DNA from: an uncultured Bacteroidota bacterium
Lineage (GTDB): Bacteria > Bacteroidota > Bacteroidia > Bacteroidales > P3
Direction of reading: 5' to 3'
NCBI GenBank assembly: GCA_900545215.1
Contig: UQXW01000069.1
Coordinates: 1-6,935, forward strand
Length of the DNA stretch: 6,935 nucleotides
Position numbers and translations under genes: made by a program. The notes beneath the pieces are model-generated. The model was not told the origin of the DNA. It made no database searches and worked only from the letters and a program-made list of their open reading frames with translations. Each line of letters opens with the position of its first letter. Within the stretch, counting starts at the first letter, position 1. This document shows, piece by piece, positions 1 to 6,669 of the stretch.

Positions 1-345
1 CCACAACGAAAGCTCTCTTGCAGGCTCGCACGCGAGAAACTCATTCGAGACGCCCATCTTTTGGAAGAGGCGGGCTGTTTCGGTTTGGTACTGGAAAAAA
101 TTCCTGCAAAGCTCGCAGGTCGCATAGCATCTGAACTTCGCATACCCGTAATAGGAATAGGAGCCGGAGCAGAAGTAGATGGTCAGGTTTTAGTCTTGCA
201 TGACATGTTGGGAATAACGCAAGAATTCACCCCACGCTTCCTTCGCCGTTACCTAAACCTCGGAGAAGAAATCACAAACGCCATAGGAAAATACGTGAAG
301 GACGTAAAAAACATGGATTTTCCCAACGAAAACGAACAGTATTAG
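1..345 (+). CDS. panB: 3-methyl-2-oxobutanoate hydroxymethyltransferase, C-terminal part (5' end outside window)
   Basis: This is the last roughly 114 codons of PanB (ketopantoate hydroxymethyltransferase). The enzyme moves a hydroxymethyl group from 5,10-methylenetetrahydrofolate to 3-methyl-2-oxobutanoate, giving ketopantoate, the first committed step of pantothenate and CoA synthesis in the cytoplasm. The frame is open from base 1, and the reading from KLIRDAHLLEEAGCF onward matches the family well. VLEKIPAKLA carries the catalytic glutamate (codon 94-96). IPVIGIGAGAEVDGQVLV and LHDMLG are the conserved C-terminal strand and loop region, and the end FPNENEQY resembles the usual PanB tail. 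PanB proteins are about 265-275 aa, so somewhat more than half lies upstream of the window. A TTG at 61 could be taken as a start, but it is internal because homology continues upstream of it. The first dozen residues fit the family poorly. The gene is followed by its own terminator, so it is probably the last gene of its transcript. Confidence 0.93.
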   Translation, partial: PQRKLSCRLAREKLIRDAHLLEEAGCFGLVLEKIPAKLAGRIASELRIPVIGIGAGAEVDGQVLVLHDMLGITQEFTPRFLRRYLNLGEEITNAIGKYVKDVKNMDFPNENEQY

Positions 346-363
346 AAAACCATTCTATGTTAC

Positions 364-387
364 GCAGTCTTCTGTAAATCAGACTGC
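364..387. other. small hairpin after panB
   Basis: A perfect 7-bp inverted repeat (GCAGTCT at 364-370, AGACTGC at 381-387) with a 10-nt loop lies 18 bases after the panB stop. It has no T-run, so it is not a terminator by itself. It may act as a 3'-end stabilising or pause hairpin just ahead of the strong terminator, or it may be chance. Confidence 0.4.
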
Positions 388-397
388 CGAATAAAAT

Positions 398-447
398 AAA
401 TGGCTTGCCGTTTCAAAATTTCGGCAAGCCATTTTGTTATTTTTTTT
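398..447 (+). terminator. Rho-independent terminator of panB
   Basis: A perfect 13-bp stem (AAATGGCTTGCCG at 398-410 with CGGCAAGCCATTT at 422-434) encloses an 11-nt loop and is followed by TGTTA and eight T's (440-447). The left flank is A-rich (390-400), so on the minus strand the same stem is followed by T-rich sequence and may also work in reverse. It separates panB from the T9SS cargo gene. Confidence 0.9.
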
Positions 448-515
448 GCTGTACCATACAAACGCCGAACGCCTTAACGGTGTCTTAGTATCACACAACA
501 AAAAAATTCAAAAGC

Positions 516-1301
516 ATGAGAAGATTCATTATTACCCTTGCTGCATGTTTGAGTGCAGGCGTAATGTTCGGGCAGGTTCAATTTACGGACATCAATCCCG
601 ACGCAGTAGTAACAGGAGACCTTGAAATGGGCTATCCTATTTCGGTAAGCGTAGGCAATCAAAGCCCTTCGGAAGCACAATTCCATGTGCAGAATTATTG
701 GGAGTACGGTTCATCGTATCTTGCTGTATTTGGAACAGGAGCGAGCATAGTCGTAACCAACAGCAACACGTTCGGCGCAGGCTTGGTTTCCCTTTTGTCG
801 GCAGGAACTCAGATTGGAAGCAATTCCAACTGGTCTTCCGAAATGTTCCCGGTGCTTCATGACCCGACCGAATACACGACATGGGTCGGGCAGACAGGTT
901 ATGCAGGTTTCAAGGTGCAATTCGGCAGCAATGTCTATTACGGTTGGATTAAACTATCGGCGAATACCGACAAAACATTCACCGTTTACGAATACGCAGT
1001 CGAAACCACGGCAGGCAGAAGCATTGCAGCGGGCGACAAAGTCGGCAACAGCAGCATTGTAAGTGTCAAAACCAACAACCTGACATTTTATCCGAACCCT
1101 GCTTCCAATCGTTTGACAATCGAATTGCCGGAGGGAGCAGAACAAATGACGATTTGCGATATTGCAGGCAAGGAAGTCATATCTTTCAAAGCTGAAAGCG
1201 GCATGCAAACCCTCGACGTCAGCAGTCTGACTGCAGGAACCTACTTTCTGAAAGTGCAAACCGAGGAAGGCATAAGCACAAAGAAAATCATTATCCGTTA
1301 G
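516..1301 (+). CDS. secreted protein with C-terminal T9SS type A sorting domain
   Basis: A protein of 261 aa, probably exported and then moved through or anchored at the outer membrane by the type IX secretion system. Residues 1-19 form a typical Sec signal peptide: MRR, a hydrophobic stretch, and a likely cleavage after Gly19 (MFG|QV). LAAC at 8-11 resembles a lipobox, but it lies too close to the N-terminus to be convincing. Residues 20-185 form a Gly/Ser/Asn/aromatic-rich, probably all-beta body. The segment GYAGFKVQFGSNVYYGWIKL (129-148), followed by YEYAVETTAGRSIAAGD (158-174), resembles a module seen in various bacterial surface proteins with C-terminal sorting signals. Its function is unknown. 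Residues about 190-261 are the T9SS tail: FYPNPASNRLTIELP, ICDIAGKEV, LDVSSLTAGTYFLKV and the end KKIIIR. The start has no Shine-Dalgarno motif but an A-rich leader, as is common in Bacteroidota. Terminators on both sides mark it as a single-gene unit. The sorting domain is certain; the role of the body is not. Confidence 0.93.
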   Translation: MRRFIITLAACLSAGVMFGQVQFTDINPDAVVTGDLEMGYPISVSVGNQSPSEAQFHVQNYWEYGSSYLAVFGTGASIVVTNSNTFGAGLVSLLSAGTQIGSNSNWSSEMFPVLHDPTEYTTWVGQTGYAGFKVQFGSNVYYGWIKLSANTDKTFTVYEYAVETTAGRSIAAGDKVGNSSIVSVKTNNLTFYPNPASNRLTIELPEGAEQMTICDIAGKEVISFKAESGMQTLDVSSLTAGTYFLKVQTEEGISTKKIIIR

Positions 1302-1318
1302 AAACCCATCATCAATCC

Positions 1319-1365
1319 TTACCCGGCAAACCCGAAACATGCGGTTTGTCGGGTAATTCTTTTTT
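1319..1365 (+). terminator. Rho-independent terminator of the T9SS cargo gene
   Basis: A 14-bp stem with one G-U pair (TTACCCGGCAAACC at 1319-1332, GGTTTGTCGGGTAA at 1343-1356) has a 10-nt loop and is followed directly by TTCTTTTTT (1357-1365). It starts 18 bases after the stop codon of the T9SS protein. Confidence 0.9.
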
Positions 1366-1378
1366 CAACGATAGAAGA

Positions 1379-1398
1379 AATCTCGTTTCATCGAGATT
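1379..1398. other. short hairpin in the intergenic gap
   Basis: A perfect 7-bp inverted repeat (AATCTCG at 1379-1385, CGAGATT at 1392-1398) with a 6-nt loop. It lies between the upstream terminator and the promoter of the helicase gene. No T-run follows on either strand. It could be an operator-like site or chance. Apart from this and the palindrome CGAAATTTCG (1440-1449), nothing recognisable is seen between 1366 and 1485. Confidence 0.35.
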
Positions 1399-1485
1399 AA
1401 AACGGCAATTCGGGAAATTCTTTCGCCATTTCAGCAGAACGAAATTTCGGTTTATGTATCCTCTATCTCAAATCAATAATATCTT

Positions 1486-1516
1486 ATTGCTCCATTGCAA
1501 AAATTATGTAACTTTG
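1486..1516 (+). promoter_or_regulatory. Bacteroidetes-type promoter of the helicase fusion gene
   Basis: The -7 element TAACTTTG (1509-1516) matches the Bacteroidetes consensus TAnnTTTG exactly. ATTG (1486-1489) matches the -33 element TTTG at three of four bases, with a 19-bp spacer. Transcription would start near 1521-1524, giving a leader of about 70 nt before the ATG at 1592. No other full TAnnTTTG match was noticed in this gap. Confidence 0.7.
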
Positions 1517-1525
1517 TCCCTTGAT

Positions 1526-1588
1526 TAAACGGCTTGTTTAGCGAGACAGGCTTATGGTACAAAACAACAGTACCGACGAAAAAGCGTC
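1526..1588 (+). promoter_or_regulatory. structured 5' leader with three small hairpins
   Basis: Three consecutive small stem-loops fill the predicted leader: TAAAC/GTTTA (1526-1530 with 1536-1540), GGTAC/GTACC (1556-1560 with 1570-1574) and GACG/CGTC (1575-1578 with 1585-1588). The last ends three bases before the start codon. The second and third sit inside the possible 12-codon upstream ORF. Such a leader could tune translation of the helicase gene, but each stem is only 4-5 bp and no known riboswitch class is recognised. Confidence 0.3.
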
Positions 1589-1592
1589 TTAA
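1554..1592 (+). CDS. possible 12-codon upstream ORF overlapping the helicase start
   Basis: ATG at 1554 opens a short frame encoding MVQNNSTDEKAS. Its TAA stop (1590-1592) shares its last A with the helicase ATG (TAATG). It lies wholly inside the predicted leader, about 30 nt after the predicted transcription start. The arrangement is the classic one for translational coupling by termination-reinitiation. The peptide resembles nothing known and no ribosome binding site is evident, so chance is a real alternative. Confidence 0.25.
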   Translation: MVQNNSTDEKAS

Positions 1593-4500
1593 TGTCTTTT
1601 TGGAATAAGGTTATAGGTTCTTTTGGAACAAATGGGAAGGATTCAGCAGATACGCAATCAGGTAAAACTGTTCGCAATAGCTCATTGTATGCTTTTGTCG
1701 ATGTAGAAGTTGGTTTGTCCGACCATAAGATTCATGACATAGGTGCAGTCAGGTATGATGGTGCAACGTTTCATTCTCCGCAGAAGCGAGACTTACTTCC
1801 TTTCTTGAAAAATGTACATTTCCTTTGCGGTCATAACATCATCAATCACGATGCCAAATATCTTTTTAACGATACAAAGAACCAATGGTCGTTGGTGGAT
1901 ACTCTCTATATCTCGCCTTTGCTTTTTCCAAATCGTCCGTATCATCGCTTGTTGAAAGATGACAAATTGTTGAATGAGCAGCTCAACAACCCGGTTAATG
2001 ACTGCAAGAAAGCTCTCGATCTCTTTATGGATGAGGTTAATGCGTGGAAATCTTTGCCAAGTGGCAGACAGGATATTCTTTCTGCTCTACTTATGGACAA
2101 GAGGGAATTTTCCGGTTTTCTTTCGATTGTCGGAGCAAAGGAATATCATGGAAACTTGACAGACCTAATCAAAGAAGAATACAGAGGTAGGATTTGTACG
2201 AACGCAAATATCGAATTGCTTATTTCTAACTATCCCGTGGAGATGGCATACGCACTATCTCTGATCAATACTACCGATTACCGTTCCACTACTCCTGCAT
2301 GGGTCTTACATAATTACCCTCAGGTCGAAACCGTCGTCAGATTACTTCGTCATAAGAGGTGTTTCGACGGCTGTGAATACTGCAATTCTTTTCTCGATGT
2401 TCATCAAAATCTGAAAACATTCTTCGGCTACAGTCAGTTCCGTACATACGAAGGAGAACCTTTGCAGGAGAATGCGGCAAAAGCGGCAGTGGAAGGCAAA
2501 TCTCTTCTTGCAATCTTTCCCACAGGTGGTGGCAAATCTTTGACTTTTCAATTACCTGCCTTGATGGAAGGACGCACGGTACACGGTCTCACGGTTATCA
2601 TTTCTCCTTTGCAGTCTTTGATGAAAGACCAAGTGGATAATCTTGCCGACAAGGGTATTGTAGATGCCGTTACAATCAACGGACTGATGGATCCGATAAC
2701 ACGGTCGCTTGCAATACAGAGAGTGCAGAACGGAGATGCTTCTCTGCTTTACATCGCCCCCGAAATGCTTCGCTCGAATACCATAAAACGGGTATTGATG
2801 GCTCGACATGTAGTACGTTTTGTGATAGATGAAGCACATTGTTTTTCTTCTTGGGGTCATGATTTCAGAGTCGATTATCTATACATCGGTAAATTCATCA
2901 GTCAATACCAAAAGGAAAAACATCTGACCGAAGCAATTCCAGTTTCTTGTTTCACAGCCACAGCAAAACAAAAAGTAATTCAGGATATATGCGATTATTT
3001 CAAGCAAACTCTCGGAATAAACATGGAATTATTTGCCTCTTCTGCATCAAGAACAAATCTTCGTTATTCTGTCATTCATACAGATACCGATGAAGACAAG
3101 TATTTGAAACTGCGTTCATTGATTGCAGAAGCGAATTGCCCGACCATTATATATGTTTCCCGCACCAAACGTACGAAGCAACTTGCAGACAAGTTGACAC
3201 GCGACGGCTTCAAGGCTTTGCCTTTCAACGGTAAAATGAATGCCGAAGACAAGATAGCCAACCAAGATGATTTCATGACAAACAAGGTCAGTATTATCGT
3301 TGCCACTTCTGCCTTCGGCATGGGAGTGGACAAGAGTGATGTAGGCTTGGTTGTACATTATGATATATCCGACTCCCTTGAAAATTATGTTCAAGAAGCA
3401 GGTCGTGCAGGCAGAGACCCAAACCTCGAAGCCAAATGCTTCGTGTTATACGGCGACAGCGATCTTGACAAACATTTCATTTTGCTAAATCAAACCAAAT
3501 TAAGTATTAGCGAGATACAGCAGGTCTGGAAAGCAGTCAAAGAGATGACAAAACAAAGAGCGAGGGCTTGTTGCTCGGCATTGGAAATAGCAAGGGCCGC
3601 AGGTTGGGACGATTCTGTTTCAGATATTGAGACACGCGTCCGCACAGCCTTGTCTGCACTCGAACAAGGGGGCTACATAGAACGAGGCAACAATATTCCG
3701 CATGTTTATGCAACAGGCATAACGGTCAAAAACATGGATGAAGCTCGCAGACGTATCACCGAATCATTACTCTTTGAGAATGAAGAAGTGGAAAAAGCTG
3801 TAAAAATCATAAAATCGCTCATTTCACAAAAACACATAGTCAAGACACAGAATGAAGATGCCGAGTCTCGCATCGATTATCTTGCCGACATTTTGGGATT
3901 GACCAAACGAGAAGTCGTATCCGCCGTAGAACGTATGCGACAAGAGGGCATATTGGCAGACAGCAAGGATATTTCAGCCTACCTGAGAGATGTAGGAGAT
4001 ACAGACCGTAAACCAAAACAACTGCTTGACCGTTTTGCCGGATTAGAACGTTATTTGTTACAACAGATTTCCAACGAACCATTGTGTATTTCATGCAAAC
4101 AATTAACCGACAATGCACAGAACAACGGTATCAAGACGGCAAAGGAAAAGGATATTCGCACTTTGCTCTATTTTCTGACAATTAAAGAATACATGAGCAA
4201 AAAAGAAGATAGCAATCACAATCTTGAACTGACTTACAAAAACAACAGAGAAACAATATTGAGTCGATTTGAGAAACGATTGGAAATTTGTTATTTCACA
4301 ATAGAATGGTTATATAGATTGTTCGCAGACATGAGTGCGGAGCATAAAGCCTCTAATACCATACAATTTTCCGTTGTCGAGTTGTTGAAAAATATACAAA
4401 CGAACAATCAGTCTTTGTTCGGCAATATGAACATCCAGTTGGAAGATGTAGAAGAGGCTTTGTTGTATCTGTCCAAAATAGGTGCCTTGAAACTCGAAGG

Positions 4501-6466
4501 AGGCTTCCTCGTTCTGTACAACGCCATGGATATTCGCCGAATAAAAGACAGCAAATTGCGATACAAGATAGACGACTACAGAATGCTCAACGAATTTTAC
4601 AAACAAAAAATTCAACAGGTGCATATAGTCGGAGAGTATGCCAACCTTATGGTTAAGGATTACAATGCAGCCCTTCAATACGTGCAGGATTATTTCCAAA
4701 TGGACTACAAACGGTTTGTGGCGAAGTACTTCAAGGGAGAAAGAGTGAAAGAAATCGAAAGAAACATAAGTCCGCAAAAGTATAAGCAACTCTTTGCCGA
4801 ACTCTCGACAAAACAAATGGAGATAATCTCCGACAAAGAATCACGTTGTATCGTCGTAGCCGCAGGACCGGGTAGTGGCAAAACACGGGTGCTTGTTCAC
4901 AAACTTGCTTCTCTTCTGCTACTTGAAGATGTCAAGCATGAACAATTGCTGATGCTCACTTTCTCTCGAGCCGCAGCCACCGAATTCAAACAGAGGTTGA
5001 TGACGCTTATCGGCAATGCAGCCCATTTCGTTGAAATCAAAACCTTTCATTCTTATTGCTTCGAATTGCTCGGCAAAATAGGCAACATTGACGATATAAA
5101 AGGGGTTGTTGCCAAGGCAGCAAAAATGATTGAAGAAGGTGAAGTCGAACCCAACAGAATCGGCAAGACTGTGCTGGTTATAGATGAAGCTCAAGATATG
5201 AGCAGTGAGGAATACGCCCTTGTCTCAGCACTGATGAAGGCTAATGAAGAGATGAGAGTGATTGCTGTCGGCGATGATGACCAAAACATATATGAATTCC
5301 GAGGTTCAAACTCCCGTTACATGAAACAATTATTGCTCGACACGAACGGCAAATTTGTCGAAATGACAGAAAATTATCGCAGTTCCAAAAATATAGTTGC
5401 TTTTGCCAATGCTTTTACAACAAAAATCAGCATGAGAATGAAAAGCACTGCCATTCGTTCTATGAGTTCTGCAAACGGAGTGGTAAGAGTAAGTCATTAT
5501 ACCTCACAATGTCTGTATCAACCTGTGGTTGAAGACGTATTGAAAAGTCGAGGAGATAGTTCAGTTTGTGTATTGACACAGAAAAATGAAGAAGCGGTTA
5601 TACTCCTTGCGATGTTTCGCAAATATGGACTTAAAAGCAAACTCATACAGAGCATGGACGGCTTTAGGTTTTGGAAAATGGCTGAAGTACGTTTCTTTCT
5701 GAAGCAAATAGACAAACTTACAAACACTCCATCCGTCACCGAAAGTTTATGGGAACAAGCAAAGACGAAGACTTTCGATATATATTCGACAAGCACAAGC
5801 CTGCCCTATCTCAAACGCTGCATAGAATTATACGAACAAACCAACAATACAAGGTACATAAACGACTTCAAAGAATTTGTATATGAATCCTCTGTAGAAG
5901 ATTACTGTGATGTTGCAGGAGCAGACATTGTCATATCCACCATCCACAAATCCAAAGGACGAGAATTTGACAACGTATATATGTTGATAGCAGATGTACA
6001 CAACGTTAATGATGAGCAATTAAGAAAATACTACGTTGGCATGACAAGGGCGAAGAAGCAACTCTCCATTCATACCGACAGTTCTGTTTTTGACAGACTT
6101 CCCGCTGATACACATCTTGTAATTGATAAGAAATTTGATTTTCCATCTGAAATCGTACTCCAATTATCCCACAAAGATGTCAACCTCGACTTCTTCAAAT
6201 CTCGCAAATCAGACATCCTTGCACTAAGAGCGGGCAACCGCCTTCAATATACGAACTATTATCTTTATGAGGTTGCAACAGGCAGACCGGTTGCCAAGTT
6301 ATCCCAAAAGATGCAGAACGAATTGACCACATGGGAAAGTAAAGGTTATTACGTTTCCGATGCTTTCATTCGTTTTATCGTTTCATGGAAACCGCAGAAC
6401 GCTCCAAAAGAAGAACCGGAATATGCAGTACTGTTGCCGGACTTGAAACTGATAAGACAATGCTGA
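1592..6466 (+). CDS. DnaQ-like exonuclease / RecQ helicase / UvrD helicase fusion protein
   Basis: A cytoplasmic DNA-processing protein of 1624 aa; RecQ alone is about 600 aa and UvrD about 720 aa. Order of domains: (a) residues 32-150, DEDD exonuclease fold, with FVDVEVG (Asp37, Glu39), GHNIINHDAKYL (Asp87) and a late Asp137. (b) 150-275, linker with Cys257, Cys261 and Cys264. (c) 275-625, RecQ core: FFGYSQFR and Gln292, Walker A FPTGGGKS (309-316), VIDEAH (411-416) with aromatic loop CFSSWGHDFR, SCFTATA (452-458), ATSAFGMGVD (571-580), QEAGRAGRD (601-609). (d) 650-1060, winged-helix-like segments near 660-710 and 755-800; the RecQ four-cysteine zinc module is not seen. (e) 1068-1500, UvrD/Rep core: Gln1075, Walker A AAGPGSGKT (1090-1098), VIDEAQD (1196-1202), GDDDQNIYEFRGSN (1227-1240), ENYRSS (1260-1265), STIHKSKGREFD (1449-1460), VGMTRAKKQL (1482-1491). 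(f) 1515-1624, unassigned domain. Both ATPase cores keep their key residues, so both motors should work; UvrD-type cores move 3'-5' and RecQ cores unwind 3'-5'. Nuclease activity is less sure. I recall long RecQ-family proteins of this kind in Bacteroidota, but no characterised role. The ATG at 1592 fits a promoter about 75 bp upstream. Repair, recombination or defence is inference. Confidence 0.93.
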   Translation: MSFWNKVIGSFGTNGKDSADTQSGKTVRNSSLYAFVDVEVGLSDHKIHDIGAVRYDGATFHSPQKRDLLPFLKNVHFLCGHNIINHDAKYLFNDTKNQWSLVDTLYISPLLFPNRPYHRLLKDDKLLNEQLNNPVNDCKKALDLFMDEVNAWKSLPSGRQDILSALLMDKREFSGFLSIVGAKEYHGNLTDLIKEEYRGRICTNANIELLISNYPVEMAYALSLINTTDYRSTTPAWVLHNYPQVETVVRLLRHKRCFDGCEYCNSFLDVHQNLKTFFGYSQFRTYEGEPLQENAAKAAVEGKSLLAIFPTGGGKSLTFQLPALMEGRTVHGLTVIISPLQSLMKDQVDNLADKGIVDAVTINGLMDPITRSLAIQRVQNGDASLLYIAPEMLRSNTIKRVLMARHVVRFVIDEAHCFSSWGHDFRVDYLYIGKFISQYQKEKHLTEAIPVSCFTATAKQKVIQDICDYFKQTLGINMELFASSASRTNLRYSVIHTDTDEDKYLKLRSLIAEANCPTIIYVSRTKRTKQLADKLTRDGFKALPFNGKMNAEDKIANQDDFMTNKVSIIVATSAFGMGVDKSDVGLVVHYDISDSLENYVQEAGRAGRDPNLEAKCFVLYGDSDLDKHFILLNQTKLSISEIQQVWKAVKEMTKQRARACCSALEIARAAGWDDSVSDIETRVRTALSALEQGGYIERGNNIPHVYATGITVKNMDEARRRITESLLFENEEVEKAVKIIKSLISQKHIVKTQNEDAESRIDYLADILGLTKREVVSAVERMRQEGILADSKDISAYLRDVGDTDRKPKQLLDRFAGLERYLLQQISNEPLCISCKQLTDNAQNNGIKTAKEKDIRTLLYFLTIKEYMSKKEDSNHNLELTYKNNRETILSRFEKRLEICYFTIEWLYRLFADMSAEHKASNTIQFSVVELLKNIQTNNQSLFGNMNIQLEDVEEALLYLSKIGALKLEGGFLVLYNAMDIRRIKDSKLRYKIDDYRMLNEFYKQKIQQVHIVGEYANLMVKDYNAALQYVQDYFQMDYKRFVAKYFKGERVKEIERNISPQKYKQLFAELSTKQMEIISDKESRCIVVAAGPGSGKTRVLVHKLASLLLLEDVKHEQLLMLTFSRAAATEFKQRLMTLIGNAAHFVEIKTFHSYCFELLGKIGNIDDIKGVVAKAAKMIEEGEVEPNRIGKTVLVIDEAQDMSSEEYALVSALMKANEEMRVIAVGDDDQNIYEFRGSNSRYMKQLLLDTNGKFVEMTENYRSSKNIVAFANAFTTKISMRMKSTAIRSMSSANGVVRVSHYTSQCLYQPVVEDVLKSRGDSSVCVLTQKNEEAVILLAMFRKYGLKSKLIQSMDGFRFWKMAEVRFFLKQIDKLTNTPSVTESLWEQAKTKTFDIYSTSTSLPYLKRCIELYEQTNNTRYINDFKEFVYESSVEDYCDVAGADIVISTIHKSKGREFDNVYMLIADVHNVNDEQLRKYYVGMTRAKKQLSIHTDSSVFDRLPADTHLVIDKKFDFPSEIVLQLSHKDVNLDFFKSRKSDILALRAGNRLQYTNYYLYEVATGRPVAKLSQKMQNELTTWESKGYYVSDAFIRFIVSWKPQNAPKEEPEYAVLLPDLKLIRQC

Positions 6467-6669
6467 TATCGCTATTCACAGAAATTGAGAATAGAAGAAA
6501 AGTGGTTCATTTATATTATCGATTTAACAAAATCACAAATTCATACCTATATTTCCCAAACAACGAATCAAGAAAGCGAAACAGAAATATCGGCAAAATT
6601 TTCATACTGTTTTGGGCTTGTTTTCGATCAAAATCACACTTTTCGGAAGGCAAAAAAGACATCCTCGAG

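Noticed and set aside
433..464. Possible promoter of the T9SS gene: TTTG at 433-436, 20 bp, TACAAACG at 457-464
   Set aside because: The -7 match is poor (only TA and the final G) and the -33 element lies inside the panB terminator. No better candidate was found, so the promoter of that gene is left unassigned.
523..550. Lipobox-like LAAC near the N-terminus of the T9SS protein
   Set aside because: Cys11 leaves too short a hydrophobic region before it, and the sequence continues hydrophobic to a normal signal peptidase I site at MFG|QV.
954..1340. 128-codon open frame on the minus strand across the T9SS domain
   Set aside because: It lies opposite a clearly coding T9SS sorting domain and starts within the terminator hairpin; it reads as an antisense shadow.
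1346..1528. 60-codon open frame between the T9SS gene and the helicase gene
   Set aside because: It begins inside the right arm of a terminator and runs across the promoter of the next gene; the product resembles nothing.
4310..4816. 168-codon open frame on the minus strand inside the helicase gene
   Set aside because: It is antisense to the winged-helix/linker part of a gene with clear homology on both sides, and its product is a hydrophobic shadow with no family features or promoter.
6472..6494. CTATTC/GAATAG inverted repeat just after the helicase stop
   Set aside because: It is only 6 bp, AT-rich, with an 11-nt loop and no T-run, so it cannot be supported as the terminator of the gene.
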